Shown: positions 8,465 through 17,613, numbered from the stretch's first letter. The stretch is DNA of 64,000 bases from Clostridium sp. MB40-C1 (GCF_030913655.1 NZ_CP133189.1:2232001-2296000); one strand, 5' to 3'. Notes: a model not told the origin generated them from the sequence alone. Translations and numbers: made by a program.

Positions 8465-9418
8465 TTATATAAACTCTTCCTTTAGCATACTAAGCATATC
8501 CTGTTTTTCTCTTGTAAATCTATTGTATACACTTTGCTTCACTCTATCAGAACTACTTCTAAAATATATATTAACTTTCTGACGCTCATTGTATAGATCA
8601 TTTATAATATTGGCATCACTATTATTTAAATTTAATTTAGAAAATATAGCTGAAGCTCCTCCTGTGCCATGCTGAACTACAGTAGACCACAAACTTTCCT
8701 TTAATGCATTGCTTCTTGTATTTATATCAAATCCAAATTTAGATTTTAAAGTTTGTGCAACTTTATCATAGTAATGTCCTTTTACATATCCCTGTTGAGC
8801 TTTCATAAATTGTTCTCTATTATTTGAAGCTATACTAGTCCATTCAGCATCAAAATTTTTCCCAAACTTATTGCCGTCCTTACTCTTTGCCTTCAAAAGC
8901 TTAGATGCAAACTCTCCATTATTATCTTTTAACCAGTTTATAAAATCATTTAGAGAACCTGTTTTTGCTGAAAACTGCCATGCTCCATAGGATTTTCCAC
9001 CATAATCTCCAGGAGTATTACTGATTGTACCTGGATTTACATTTGATTCATATTTAGAAGCCTTTATACCTAATCCACTAAAATCAGTATCCATTCCTTT
9101 GGTATAAGCTTGCAAATATGTATCATTGTAATTATTATTTCTCATAAATGAATTGTAATTGCTTAAAGTTTCCAAACCATAGCTTGAACTTAAAGAATCT
9201 TGCTGTGTTAAAGCAGTTGTTAGATACTCTTTCATCATGGAGTTACCTGAACTTTCCATCATTTGGTTGAGCATCATTTCAAAAGCTATTGTTTGCATTT
9301 CTTTATTAAAACTTTCTGTATCATTTGATAATTTTCCATCATTGTTTAAACTTTTTTTTGCTTGAGCCATATATGCTTTTAAAAACATGTTACTAATATT
9401 GTTTCCAGCGAAACTCAT
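8465..9418 (-). CDS. putative lysozyme-like cell wall hydrolase
   Basis: A 317-aa protein without a signal peptide. The first 110 residues are helical and Met/Gln/Asn-rich. The C-terminal part has the segment KYESNVNPGTISNTPGD followed by GGKSYGAWQFS, which is the active-site region of lysozyme-like (chitosanase/phage tail lysozyme) glycoside hydrolases: Glu then GDxGG then SYGxxQF. Such domains cut peptidoglycan. Absence of a signal peptide fits a spore, mother-cell or phage-type enzyme released in another way, which is inference. ATG follows GGGGAGAG. Monocistronic with terminator at 8295-8321. Confidence 0.6.
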   Translation of the reverse strand: MSFAGNNISNMFLKAYMAQAKKSLNNDGKLSNDTESFNKEMQTIAFEMMLNQMMESSGNSMMKEYLTTALTQQDSLSSSYGLETLSNYNSFMRNNNYNDTYLQAYTKGMDTDFSGLGIKASKYESNVNPGTISNTPGDYGGKSYGAWQFSAKTGSLNDFINWLKDNNGEFASKLLKAKSKDGNKFGKNFDAEWTSIASNNREQFMKAQQGYVKGHYYDKVAQTLKSKFGFDINTRSNALKESLWSTVVQHGTGGASAIFSKLNLNNSDANIINDLYNERQKVNIYFRSSSDRVKQSVYNRFTREKQDMLSMLKEEFI

Positions 9419-9795
9419 AATTCTCTCCCCGCTTTATGTAAATTTTTCAATTATATTTTTATCGTATAAAAAAAGTAAAAGTTTATATAATTTATATTTT
9501 TCATCCTTAATATATATCCATTAATGTTATTTTAAGTTTTAATATCTAATTTAAATAACAAAGTTTCACTAATATTATAAAATGTGTCCTTGTTAAATGT
9601 AAAGATGAATATATTATAAGTAATATTTTTTTATAAATATATAATTAATAATTATATATTTATATTATTCTTTTACATAAAATGCCATTATATTTAACTA
9701 TTTATTAACATACACAGAAAACTATAGATATGATAATATAATATAGTGTATTATTATATCTAAGTGACAAATTCTAAAATGTAAAGGTGCGTATT
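9419..9795. other. divergent intergenic region
   Basis: About 375 bp, extremely AT-rich, between the divergent hydrolase and glycosidase genes. A plausible -10 (TATAAT at about 9735-9740) serves the plus gene. No RNA or extra gene seen. Confidence 0.5.
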
Positions 9796-10779
9796 ATGAA
9801 AAAACCGAAGCTAAAATCTAAATTATTGAAATTTTTTTTACTAGAATTACTTTTTTGCAGTATAACTACACCTATTACTGTATTTTATGGTCCTTTTAAT
9901 AATGTAAGAAATACATTAGTTGGAATGTCAATGACAACATTAAATCATAGATGGATTGCTAAAATTTTTCTATCAGATAAAAAAATTCAAAGTATATTAA
10001 GTGAAAACTGTATTGAAACAATAGCTCAATCTAAAGAAAATATAGATAATATAGATATAAACTCTGATAATAAGAATAATATTGAAAGATATGATATTGA
10101 AGAGTCAGGATTTAAAGGATACCTTCTTGTAATTAGCAATCCTAAAAAAGTTAAAGTGGGATATGCTGAAAAGTTAGGTGAAGTTGGACAAACTACTAGT
10201 GAAATAGCTAAACGTTTTAATGCTATAGCAGCTGTAAATGGCGGTGCTTTTGTAGATAAAACATCAAATGGAACTACATATGCAGGTACTGGTGCTATTC
10301 CTCTAGGAGTAATAATGTCAAACGGAAAATTAATTAAAAGTACAGTTAAGAAAAATGAAAAAAAAGAAATTATCGGTATAACTAAAAAAGGCAACTTACT
10401 TGTAGGCGAATATACTTTAGAAGACCTAGAGGAGTTAAATTGTAGTGAAGCCTTATCCTATGGTCCAGCTTTAATTGTAGATGGTAAAAAAGTTAAAATA
10501 AAAGGAGATGGCGGATGGGGATCCGCTCCTAGAACTGCAATAGGTCAAAGAAAAGATGGTAGTATTCTTCTGCTAGTTATAGATGGTACAGTAGTCAAAC
10601 GACTTGGGGTTACTATGCCCGAACTTCAAGATATTTTATATGATCAAGGTGCATGTAATGCAGCTAATTTAGATGGAGGATCATCTGCTACTATGTATTT
10701 TCAAGGAAAAGTAATTAACAATCCTTGTGATAGTATAGGCGAACGTTGTATCCCTTCAGCAATATATGTAGAACCCTAA
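9796..10779 (+). CDS. phosphodiester glycosidase (NAGPA-like) family protein
   Basis: A 327-aa protein with one N-terminal membrane anchor (residues about 8-27) and an extracytoplasmic NAGPA/DUF2233 domain. Family hallmarks are visible: AAVNGGAF, the IPLGVIMSNGK stretch, YGPALIVDGK, PRTAIGQRKDGSILLLVIDG and NLDGGSSATMYFQGK near the C-terminus. The family includes the mammalian phosphodiester alpha-GlcNAcase and bacterial exopolysaccharide-associated proteins, so cleavage of a sugar phosphodiester in wall or exopolymer is likely. I place the start at ATG 9796 (AAAGGTG 6 nt upstream) rather than at GTG 9787, which lies inside that Shine-Dalgarno site. Followed after 15 nt by a membrane-anchored protein in the same operon. 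Confidence 0.85.
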   Translation: MKKPKLKSKLLKFFLLELLFCSITTPITVFYGPFNNVRNTLVGMSMTTLNHRWIAKIFLSDKKIQSILSENCIETIAQSKENIDNIDINSDNKNNIERYDIEESGFKGYLLVISNPKKVKVGYAEKLGEVGQTTSEIAKRFNAIAAVNGGAFVDKTSNGTTYAGTGAIPLGVIMSNGKLIKSTVKKNEKKEIIGITKKGNLLVGEYTLEDLEELNCSEALSYGPALIVDGKKVKIKGDGGWGSAPRTAIGQRKDGSILLLVIDGTVVKRLGVTMPELQDILYDQGACNAANLDGGSSATMYFQGKVINNPCDSIGERCIPSAIYVEP

Positions 10780-10794
10780 ATTGGAGATGAGTAT

Positions 10795-11892
10795 ATGAAA
10801 CAAACAAAGAAATTAAATAAAAAGAAAAGAAATATTAATTTTTTTAAGAAACTATTTGTATTTATAACTTTTGGTCTAGCTATACAATTTTCTATTCTGT
10901 ATTACATAAATAATTTTTTATTGGTAAAAAGAGATGTATCTAAAGATATGGTTTTAAAAAAAGTTGTTAATACCGCCAGCACTAATACCACCGATATACA
11001 GATAAGTCTACCTGATGATATAGAAAATCTTCAAGTTTCTTATGATAGTAATTACATTAGCTATATAGATAATGATAACTTAAAAGTTATTGATACTAAT
11101 ACTGGAGCAAAAAAAACATTGGACATCCCAAAATCAGGGTATATATCTTGTTATCGCTGGATACCTAATAGAAATAAACTATACATAGCTATTAAAGAAA
11201 AACTGAAAAAGAGTAGTAAATTTACTTTTTTCTCTTATAATGCTGATAATAATCACATGGATGAAGTTAAATATGATAATGAAGCTACAAAAATAGTTTC
11301 CAATACAAAATCAGAAATTGAGGATATAAATTCATCACCTTTAACTGGTATTGTTTGCTTAAAGTTAAAAAATTCAACCTCTCGTAATTCTTTATATAAA
11401 ATAGATAGGATGAACCATATATCTAAGTTAGACGTAAACAATACTAATATTAGTGATATTTCATTATTGTTAAATAATGATGCTGTAGTTTATGAAACAT
11501 TACCTAATCATAAAATTTATATTTTAAATAGAAAGAACACTAGCAGAGTTAACATTGAAAACTCAAAAAAATTAAAATTAATAAATACTGATAAAAACGA
11601 TATTATTTACTTAGGAGAATTAGTAGATGATAAGATATCTACTATATATTATAAAAAATTAGATGATGATAATACAGATTGGGCTAAACTAAAATTACCT
11701 TATGAAGTAAATAAAAAAGATCTTTATTTAATAGATAGAGATAAAATATATGTTAATGATTCTTTAAAAAATACTTTAACAGAAATAACTACTAACAAAC
11801 AGACCACTTACAAAGGAAAGTTACTTGGTATATATGATTCAAAAATAGTATGTAATGTTGATTCAAAACTTTTAAAAATTAATATTAAATAA
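10795..11892 (+). CDS. membrane-anchored beta-propeller-like protein
   Basis: A 365-aa protein: Lys-rich N-terminus, one membrane span (about 20-41), then a large outside domain made of repeated short beta strands (ISYIDNDNLKVIDTNTG, YISCYRWIPNRNKLYIAI, DIIYLGELVDDK). This is the look of TolB-like or DUF5050-like propellers. It is co-transcribed with the glycosidase (15-nt gap, GGAG before ATG), so it may hold substrate or partner at the cell surface. No catalytic motif seen. Confidence 0.55.
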   Translation: MKQTKKLNKKKRNINFFKKLFVFITFGLAIQFSILYYINNFLLVKRDVSKDMVLKKVVNTASTNTTDIQISLPDDIENLQVSYDSNYISYIDNDNLKVIDTNTGAKKTLDIPKSGYISCYRWIPNRNKLYIAIKEKLKKSSKFTFFSYNADNNHMDEVKYDNEATKIVSNTKSEIEDINSSPLTGIVCLKLKNSTSRNSLYKIDRMNHISKLDVNNTNISDISLLLNNDAVVYETLPNHKIYILNRKNTSRVNIENSKKLKLINTDKNDIIYLGELVDDKISTIYYKKLDDDNTDWAKLKLPYEVNKKDLYLIDRDKIYVNDSLKNTLTEITTNKQTTYKGKLLGIYDSKIVCNVDSKLLKINIK

Positions 11893-11896
11893 TAAT

Positions 11897-11944
11897 AGCA
11901 GCCAGTTTATTATAAAAACTATAATCTGGCTGCTACACAAACCC
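11897..11944 (+). terminator. operon-end hairpin
   Basis: Arms 11897-11910 and 11931-11944 (AGCAGCCAG core, one internal mismatch) directly after the stop codon; the T-tract is poor, so termination may be incomplete. Confidence 0.55.
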
Positions 11945-12056
11945 TAATTCACTTTTAAACTCATTGTCTACTGCCTTAATCACAAAACTTTCCTTCCTAA
12001 TTACCTCTGTTCCAATTTCAATTGCACTTACATACACTTTAATTGTTCATTTGGTA
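11943..12056 (-). pseudogene. degraded 3' gene fragment
   Basis: A start-less minus-strand frame reading KVYVSAIEIGTEVIRKES, then FVIKAVDNEFKSELGFV and a stop at 11943. An adjoining frame upstream (VGNKNLDLPNEQLK) would join it after one frameshift. The sequence is protein-like but I do not recognise it. It borders the repeat region 12094-12480 and may be the tail of a gene that decayed into it. Confidence 0.35.
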
Positions 12057-12093
12057 AATCTAAATTTTTATTTCCAACTTATCTTAATTCTTT

Positions 12094-12480
12094 GAGACTT
12101 TGACTCCTAAACTCTCAATTGCTTTTATGATTGAATCTTTTGAGCCTCTGACTCCAAACTTTTAACTATCCTAAATCTTCAATTCTTCAATTCTTTAATT
12201 CTTCAATTCTTCAATTCTTCAATTCTTCAATTCTTTAATTCTTTAATTCTTTAATCCTTTAATTCTTTAATTCTTTAATCCTTTAATTAATAATTTTTGA
12301 GCCTCTGACTCCTAAATCCTAAATCCTTTACTTATTTCTAAAACCTTCGAGCCTTTGACTCCTAAATTGATGTTACTTTTAATTACTTAATTACCTTAAG
12401 CCTCTGACTCCTAGATTATTTGCATTACTTCTTTAACACCCAAATCTTTTAAGCCTTTGACTCCTAAATTGATGTTAACT
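12094..12480. repeat. degenerate ~50-bp tandem repeat with 8-bp microsatellite
   Basis: Six copies of an 18-bp core (AGCCTYTGACTCCTAAAT) begin at 12094, 12142, 12299, 12349, 12399 and 12451. The steps are 48, 157, 50, 50 and 52 bp, so the unit is about 50 bp, with about three units replaced in the middle by an 8-bp microsatellite (CAATTCTT and TAATTCTT variants, about 12178-12290). Two units also share GATGTTA after the core. Short AACTCTTA iterations follow at about 12494-12520. No gene is supported in this stretch. Confidence 0.75.
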
Positions 12481-12732
12481 CTTTTACTTTTTAACTCTTA
12501 ACTCTTAACTCTTAATTACTTTGATAACTCTAACTAGTTTTAATGAATTAGGATTTGCAAGAAGAGTTTTTTCTTCTTGTTTATATTATAGCATGGTTCA
12601 ATAAAAATTAAAAGCCTTTTTCTGAATTTTCAGTTTTTTCATTTTTTGTTATACTATGTTTTAGATTAATATTTTTTATTTATTCTAAAACTTACTTTAA
12701 CTACATAAATTATAATTTCTAGATAATTCAAA

Positions 12733-12779
12733 AGGGGCTATCTCTCACTCTAGAAACTACTTTCTATTTCGAGACACCC
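12733..12779 (-). terminator. terminator of the receiver/zinc-ribbon gene
   Basis: An imperfect hairpin with GGGG and CCCC at its base and TCTAGAAA/TTTCTATT at the top; on the minus strand the base is followed by TTTT. Immediately downstream of the stop at 12786. Confidence 0.6.
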
Positions 12780-12785
12780 CCTACC

Positions 12786-13229
12786 CTATAAATGCTGTCC
12801 ACAAAAAGGACAAAATATAATTTTGCCAGATAAATCGCCTAGTTTATTACCACAATATGGACAAAACCTTAACTTTTTACTCTCATTTTGTTTATATTGT
12901 AGAATTCCCACTAATTTATCTGGATCTATCGGAGTTTGAATAATCCCATCCACTCCTTTTCCCTTGTACTCATCTATATTAAGCTCGTTACTAGAAGACA
13001 ATATACAAATTATATCTTTATTAATACTTTTTATTTTTTTTATAAGTTTATCTCCTGTTATTTCTTTCATTATTAAATTAACAATAACAATATCAGGAGA
13101 AAGCTCCTCGCTCATTTTTAACGCTTCATATTCATCACCTAATTCAACACTATATCCTAATCTTATAAGTAAATCTTTTATAACGATTTTTTCAAATTTA
13201 CAATCATTAATAAGAAGTACTCTTTTCAA
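12786..13229 (-). CDS. degenerate receiver domain with C-terminal zinc ribbon
   Basis: A 147-aa protein. Residues 1-115 have the CheY-like receiver pattern (MKRVLLINDCKF, SPDIVIVNLIMKEITG, ICILSSSN, GIIQTP). The usual phospho-acceptor aspartate is asparagine (Asn51), one of the two acidic-pocket residues is Asn8, and the conserved lysine before the cis-proline is threonine. The protein should therefore not be phosphorylated in the usual way. Residues 122-147 are a zinc ribbon, CPYCGNKL...CPFCGQHL. The combination points to a protein- or nucleic-acid-binding adaptor. TTG start at 13229 behind GGAGGTGAT. No kinase neighbour, monocistronic. Confidence 0.8.
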   Translation of the reverse strand: MKRVLLINDCKFEKIVIKDLLIRLGYSVELGDEYEALKMSEELSPDIVIVNLIMKEITGDKLIKKIKSINKDIICILSSSNELNIDEYKGKGVDGIIQTPIDPDKLVGILQYKQNESKKLRFCPYCGNKLGDLSGKIIFCPFCGQHL

Positions 13230-13469
13230 CCTATCATCACCTCCGTTATTTATATAAATTATTATATTACTTTATTAAATATTGTATATAACATACTGTT
13301 ATATATTTTATAATTATAGAATTCTGTATTTCATTTACTTATTTATTTCAACAAAGTAAATCATACATCAACTCTAGTTTCTAAATCCCTATATAAAAAT
13401 GTGGGTAAAATACTATTAAAGAATATTTAATTCAATATAAATGTGCTTAAAGTAAAAATATTATTTATA

Positions 13470-13913
13470 TTAACGAATAAAAGGTGCCTCTTGATTAGAA
13501 AGGGCATCTTTTAGCCATTGAGGATTCATTGGTAAAATATCGGATGGCAAATCATCTATTGGAAAATAACGTAACTCAAGAGTTTCAGGTGAAGAACAAG
13601 ACATTTGTCCACCTACTACCTTTCCCTCAAAATATGTAGTTATAAAATGAGTAGTAATTCCATTAGGATATTTAAACACTTGGGACTTTGGATCTGAATA
13701 AACACCTATCAATCTATTAATTCTAATATTTAATCCTGTTTCTTCCCATACTTCTCTAATAGCGGCTTCCATTACAGTTTCCCCTGGCTCTACATGTCCA
13801 GAAGGAATCCCCCAAAGGCCCACATCTGCACGCTTTTGTAGCAAAACTCTATTTTCTTCATCAAAAATAATCATAGCAACTCCTGGCCAAATATTATCAA
13901 TCTGTTGTGTCAT
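13470..13913 (-). CDS. Nudix hydrolase
   Basis: A 147-aa Nudix enzyme with a complete box GHVEPGETVMEAAIREVWEE followed by TGL at about residues 37-59 (GX5EX7REUXEEXGU). It cleaves nucleoside diphosphate-X compounds. The preceding VLLQKRADVGLWGIPSG fits the clostridial Nudix group annotated as ADP-ribose or NUDIX-type pyrophosphatases; substrate is not readable. ATG at 13913 follows AAAGGGG. Monocistronic. Confidence 0.9.
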   Translation of the reverse strand: MTQQIDNIWPGVAMIIFDEENRVLLQKRADVGLWGIPSGHVEPGETVMEAAIREVWEETGLNIRINRLIGVYSDPKSQVFKYPNGITTHFITTYFEGKVVGGQMSCSSPETLELRYFPIDDLPSDILPMNPQWLKDALSNQEAPFIR

Positions 13914-13977
13914 GTGTATTTACCCCTTTCAAATTTTAAAAATTTTATTTTTTACTAAAAAGCTTAATATATTGATA

Positions 13978-14016
13978 GTGAACTACCACCACTCATATAA
14001 GATGGGAGATTTTAGC
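13978..14016 (-). mobile_element. possible IS200/IS605-type element end (remnant)
   Basis: Read on the minus strand, CTCCCATCTT is followed by a short spacer and GAGTGGTGGTAGTTCAC. This resembles the right-end/guide-RNA end found downstream of TnpB genes in IS605/IS607-type elements. No transposase or TnpB reading frame is nearby, so at most this is a scar. Confidence 0.3.
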
Positions 14017-14155
14017 ACATTAAATTTAAAAATATATTTTACCATAACCCAATTTATATCTATACATTATTTTACTCTATTATATATCAAATGTAAATTT
14101 GAAATAATCTTTCCATTAACTAAATACTCCACTCACACCTCAAATTTAATATAAA

Positions 14156-14190
14156 AAAGCTTAGAGAACCCCACTACTTCCCTAAGCTTT
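14156..14190 (-). terminator. terminator of the flotillin/LytTR operon, distal hairpin
   Basis: AAAGCTTAG (14156-14164) pairs with CTAAGCTTT (14182-14190), followed by a T-run on the minus strand. Confidence 0.65.
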
Positions 14191-14218
14191 AAAAAAAACT
14201 GTATCATAACAGAAAAAC

Positions 14219-14266
14219 AACACAATATATTGATTGATTTTTATTAACCCTTCAATGTATTGTGTT
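14219..14266 (-). terminator. terminator of the flotillin/LytTR operon, proximal hairpin
   Basis: Arms 14219-14233 and 14252-14266 pair over 15 positions (AACACAATA core) with an 18-nt loop. It lies 40 nt after the LytTR stop and precedes a second hairpin at 14156-14190. Confidence 0.55.
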
Positions 14267-14306
14267 TAAAATTTATCTTTAGACATCAGCTTCTTCTAAT
14301 CACCTT

Positions 14307-15047
14307 CTATAAAAATATATTTTTCATTTCATCATATTTTTCATGTGTAAGAAGCGCATCTTTATCAGTATTTCTAAGCTTTGCAATATATGTCCATCTT
14401 CCATAAGGATATATTTTTTGTATCATAGAAAGATTGATAATATATGACTTATGACTTCTAAAAAACTGTGTTTTATCAAGTTTTTCTTCTAAAGAACTTA
14501 AAGCTTCCGATGTTATATAATTATTATCTACAGTATGTATAACTGTACTTCTGTCTTCTCTTTGAATCACAATTATATCTTTTATATCTACAAAGCTTAG
14601 TCCCTCCTTATTTTTTATTAAAATCTTTTCCAATCCTTTTTCATGACGAATTATTTTGTTTATAGATTGATTCTCTTTTAATTTATTAATATCTTTAATC
14701 TTTTGAAGGGTTTGATAAATCCTTTCTATTTTAAAAGGCTTCACTATATAGTCAAAGGCGTAAAGTTCAAAAGCCTCTGACATATATTCATTATATCCTG
14801 TGGCAAATATAATGATAATTTTAGGATCTATATCAGCTATTTTCTTTGCACATTCTACTCCGTTCTGCTTTGGCATCTCAATATCAATAAATACTATATC
14901 TGGACGAACCTCTTCTACAAGTTCAATAACCACTTCTCCATCTTCGGCTTCTCCCACTATCTTAAAACCTTCAACTTTTTCTACGGCTTTTCTTAAAACT
15001 GTTCTCATGCCAAATTCATCATCGCAAATTAATACCTTTAGCTCCAA
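14307..15047 (-). CDS. LytTR-family response regulator
   Basis: A 246-aa response regulator: CheY-like receiver (acidic pair Asp9/Asp10, phospho-acceptor Asp55 in PDIVFIDIEMP, VKPF lysine) and a C-terminal LytTR DNA-binding domain (residues about 140-246, with FFRSHKSYIINL typical of the family). Activates or represses genes with paired direct repeats. TTG start behind AAGGCGGTG, overlapping the preceding gene by 10 bp, so it is translationally coupled to the 15038-15619 gene. The likely partner kinase (17614-18471) is in a separate unit, with NfeD and FloA genes between. Confidence 0.9.
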   Translation of the reverse strand: MELKVLICDDEFGMRTVLRKAVEKVEGFKIVGEAEDGEVVIELVEEVRPDIVFIDIEMPKQNGVECAKKIADIDPKIIIIFATGYNEYMSEAFELYAFDYIVKPFKIERIYQTLQKIKDINKLKENQSINKIIRHEKGLEKILIKNKEGLSFVDIKDIIVIQREDRSTVIHTVDNNYITSEALSSLEEKLDKTQFFRSHKSYIINLSMIQKIYPYGRWTYIAKLRNTDKDALLTHEKYDEMKNIFL

Positions 15048-15619
15048 TCTTTACACCGCCTTCTCCTTTTAGCTTTTGATTTACCTAAAATTTCAGAATA
15101 TATTATAGCATTTCTTAATGTACATTTATTAAAATCCAACTCATTATTAATCTGATTATGATTTTGTTGAATGTCATAGGATACATCGTTACTATCACTT
15201 TGTTTAATATCACTGTTGCTATCCTGAGAAGTATTAAATAATACATCATTTTTATTATTTTCTTGGATATCCGTTGATGCAGTATTTTTATGGGCTTCAT
15301 GCTTAATATGCTTGTAATCTTCAGTTTTACTGACCTTAGATTTAATGTTATTGTAAACTTCAAGTAAATTGCTCTTAGCACCTATATTTCCATCTTCATT
15401 TGAACAACCCGCTTCACTTTTACAATTAACTTGATTTATTTCATTCCACTCTTTTACTTCACTCCAGTAATTTCCCCCATCTTCACCTTTGTTACATGTA
15501 TCCTCTACAATAATATCATCACTTTCTTCACCTTTAAATATTTTCTTTAATGATTTATTAGTCACAAACTTAAATATCTCTTCTAATATCTCGCCCACAA
15601 TATCCATAATAAATCCCAT
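15038..15619 (-). CDS. hypothetical protein between FloA and LytTR
   Basis: A 193-aa protein of unknown family. The first 35 residues are an amphipathic or hydrophobic helix (DIVGEILEEIFKFVTNKS) that could touch the membrane. The remainder is Asp/Asn/Ser/Lys-rich, low in hydrophobics and probably disordered, ending in a basic KSKAKRRRRCKDW. It starts 15 nt after floA and overlaps the regulator gene by 10 bp. The context suggests an accessory to the flotillin domain or a link to the regulator; nothing in the sequence proves it. Confidence 0.6.
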   Translation of the reverse strand: MGFIMDIVGEILEEIFKFVTNKSLKKIFKGEESDDIIVEDTCNKGEDGGNYWSEVKEWNEINQVNCKSEAGCSNEDGNIGAKSNLLEVYNNIKSKVSKTEDYKHIKHEAHKNTASTDIQENNKNDVLFNTSQDSNSDIKQSDSNDVSYDIQQNHNQINNELDFNKCTLRNAIIYSEILGKSKAKRRRRCKDWS

Positions 15620-15633
15620 AAACTAATCACCAC

Positions 15634-16620
15634 TTATTTTTTTATTTTAGAACTATCATTTCCAATCACCTTCTCTTTACTTCCAGTTTTAGAAATAGAT
15701 TGTCTCATCTTAGTATCTGAAATAACATTTTCCATATCGTAATAATCCATTACTCCAATGTTTCCTTCTCTAAGTGCTGCTGCTATAGCTTTTGGTATTT
15801 CCGCCTCTGCTTCTACAAGACTCGCTCTCATTTCTTGCTCTTTTGCAACAGCCATGGCTCTTCTTTCCTCCGCTTTTGCTTGAGCTATATTTTTATCTGC
15901 CTCTGCTTGAAGTGATTGAAGCTGTGCTCCTATATTTCTTCCAATATCAATATCTGCTATATCTATAGACAATATTTCAAACGCAGTTCCTGCATCTAAT
16001 CCTTTTGATAAAACTGTTTGAGATATTTTATCTGGGTTTTCTAAAACTTCCTTATGTGATTGAGCACTTCCTACAGTAGTAACTACCCCTTCACCTATTC
16101 TTGCAAGCACAGTACCTTCTCCAGCACCACCTATTAATCTTTCTAAATTTGCTCTAACAGTCACTCTTGCACTTGTTAATAATTCAATACCATCTTTCGC
16201 CACTGCTGAAATACTTGGAGTTTCAATTACTTTTGGATTAACACTCATTTTTACAGCCTCTAAAACATCACGACCAGCAAGATCAATAGCTGCCGCTCTC
16301 TCAAACGGTAATCTAAACTCTGCTCTATGTGCTGCTATAAGAGCATCTATAACACGCTCTACATCTCCTCCTGCAAGATAGTGCGCTTCAAGCTGATTTA
16401 TATTAACCTCAAGTCCTGCTTTTATTGCCTTTATTAGTGGACGTACAATTTTTTTGGGAACAACTCTTCTAAGTCTCATTCCAATCATAGTATCTATATT
16501 TACTCTAACCCCTGCTGCTAATGCTGAAATCCAAAGTCCAAGTGGAACAAAACTGAAGAATAACGCTAAAAAAGTTGCAACTAATGCTAAAATTACTATC
16601 ATTCCTATTGTGCTATTCAT
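15634..16620 (-). CDS. floA: flotillin-like protein FloA
   Basis: A 328-aa SPFH/flotillin scaffold protein that organises functional membrane microdomains. The N-terminal hydrophobic hairpin is at residues 5-35. It is followed by the highly conserved block [20 protein letters not shown], the SPFH domain with [20 protein letters not shown], the [18 protein letters not shown] region, and the Ala/Glu-rich coiled coil ([20 protein letters not shown]) used in oligomerisation. It is standard length. Encoded 219 nt downstream of an NfeD-family gene, its usual partner. ATG follows GAGAGGAGAA. Confidence 0.95.
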   Translation of the reverse strand: MNSTIGMIVILALVATFLALFFSFVPLGLWISALAAGVRVNIDTMIGMRLRRVVPKKIVRPLIKAIKAGLEVNINQLEAHYLAGGDVERVIDALIAAHRAEFRLPFERAAAIDLAGRDVLEAVKMSVNPKVIETPSISAVAKDGIELLTSARVTVRANLERLIGGAGEGTVLARIGEGVVTTVGSAQSHKEVLENPDKISQTVLSKGLDAGTAFEILSIDIADIDIGRNIGAQLQSLQAEADKNIAQAKAEERRAMAVAKEQEMRASLVEAEAEIPKAIAAALREGNIGVMDYYDMENVISDTKMRQSISKTGSKEKVIGNDSSKIKK

Positions 16621-16839
16621 AAAAATTCTCCTCTCTATTAAATACTATCTTTTTCAATATAAATTTTCCTATATAAATTCGACGTTGATATAAATAGATT
16701 TATAAACTTAAGATGGAGTTTATAACTTCACCTAAAGATTAAAGTCATTTTTCAGTACCGTAGTGCAACTTATCTCTCCCCCTATTAGAAATTGAAGTAT
16801 TAGCAGCGCTATACATGTGATAAGAAAATCTATTCCTAT

Positions 16840-17325
16840 TTAAATAATCTCTTTTACTACTATACGTCTTCCTTCAACATGGATTATTTTTACCTTTTTT
16901 TCTTTTTGTATAAATCCCCCTTCTGAAATCACATCAAGCCTTATACCATTAAAATCAGCAGTTCCTGAAGGTCTTAAGACCGTAGTAGTCAAGCCTTCTT
17001 TATTAAGAAAAAAATTAAGGTCTTCTACACATATATACCCTCTCTCTTTTTTTTGTATATCTTCTAAAACAAGAGTTTTAGAAAGCCTTCCTTTTGAAAA
17101 TGATTTAAGAACTACTGTAAGGGTTATACCTAAAACAGCTAATATGATAATGAGCATAATTAGTGCTTGCACTACAGTTCTAGCACTAAATACTACACCA
17201 ACTATAAGTAATATTCCTCCAATAGCTCCCGGAAACCCAAACCCTGGATGAAACATTTCAATTATCATAAGTAAAAAACCTATGACAAAGCATATTACAG
17301 AAAGCGTTGAAATATTAAATATCAC
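16840..17325 (-). CDS. NfeD-family membrane protein
   Basis: A 161-aa short NfeD: two to three membrane spans (residues 5-25, 30-50, 52-75, with the conserved EMFHPGFGFPGAIG loop) and a C-terminal OB-fold domain (about 95-161). It lacks the ClpP-like protease domain of long NfeD proteins. NfeD proteins act with flotillins, and floA follows in the same direction. The start is GTG 17325; GGGGGTGATC, nearly the full anti-16S complement, lies 5 nt upstream. The gap of 219 nt to floA holds no clear terminator. Confidence 0.85.
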   Translation of the reverse strand: MIFNISTLSVICFVIGFLLMIIEMFHPGFGFPGAIGGILLIVGVVFSARTVVQALIMLIIILAVLGITLTVVLKSFSKGRLSKTLVLEDIQKKERGYICVEDLNFFLNKEGLTTTVLRPSGTADFNGIRLDVISEGGFIQKEKKVKIIHVEGRRIVVKEII

Positions 17326-17560
17326 TCCTTGATCACCCCCTACATAATTTTATCCTATGACTACCCCGCTAATACCAACATACTCTATGAAAGCAATTTA
17401 CACCAAATCAAAAATTTGGACTCTCTGCTTTTTTATAGGCTAGATATAACTAGCACTACGACTCTGGATAATAGCTTAGAGTATATTTAAAACAACTCCA
17501 AATTAAATATTTTGTATCTATGCTTATACATTACTATTTAAACTTACCTTCTTAAACACA

Positions 17561-17610
17561 AAAGGGCTAAAAAGTACATATTAAAGTCTGAAATGTCCTT
17601 TTTAACCCCT
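17561..17610 (-). terminator. terminator of the histidine kinase gene
   Basis: Imperfect long hairpin (17561-17579 with 17592-17610) just after the kinase stop codon at 17614; T's follow on the minus strand. Confidence 0.6.
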
Positions 17611-17613
17611 AAA

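Noticed and set aside
12178-12290. coiled-coil coding sequence (KEL/KNL repeats) in the microsatellite
   Set aside because: The 8-bp period brings stops into every frame within a few codons, so it cannot be coding.
13912-14154. 80-codon plus-strand reading frame
   Set aside because: No ribosome site, composition of AT-rich spacer, and it overlaps a likely element end and the Nudix start region.
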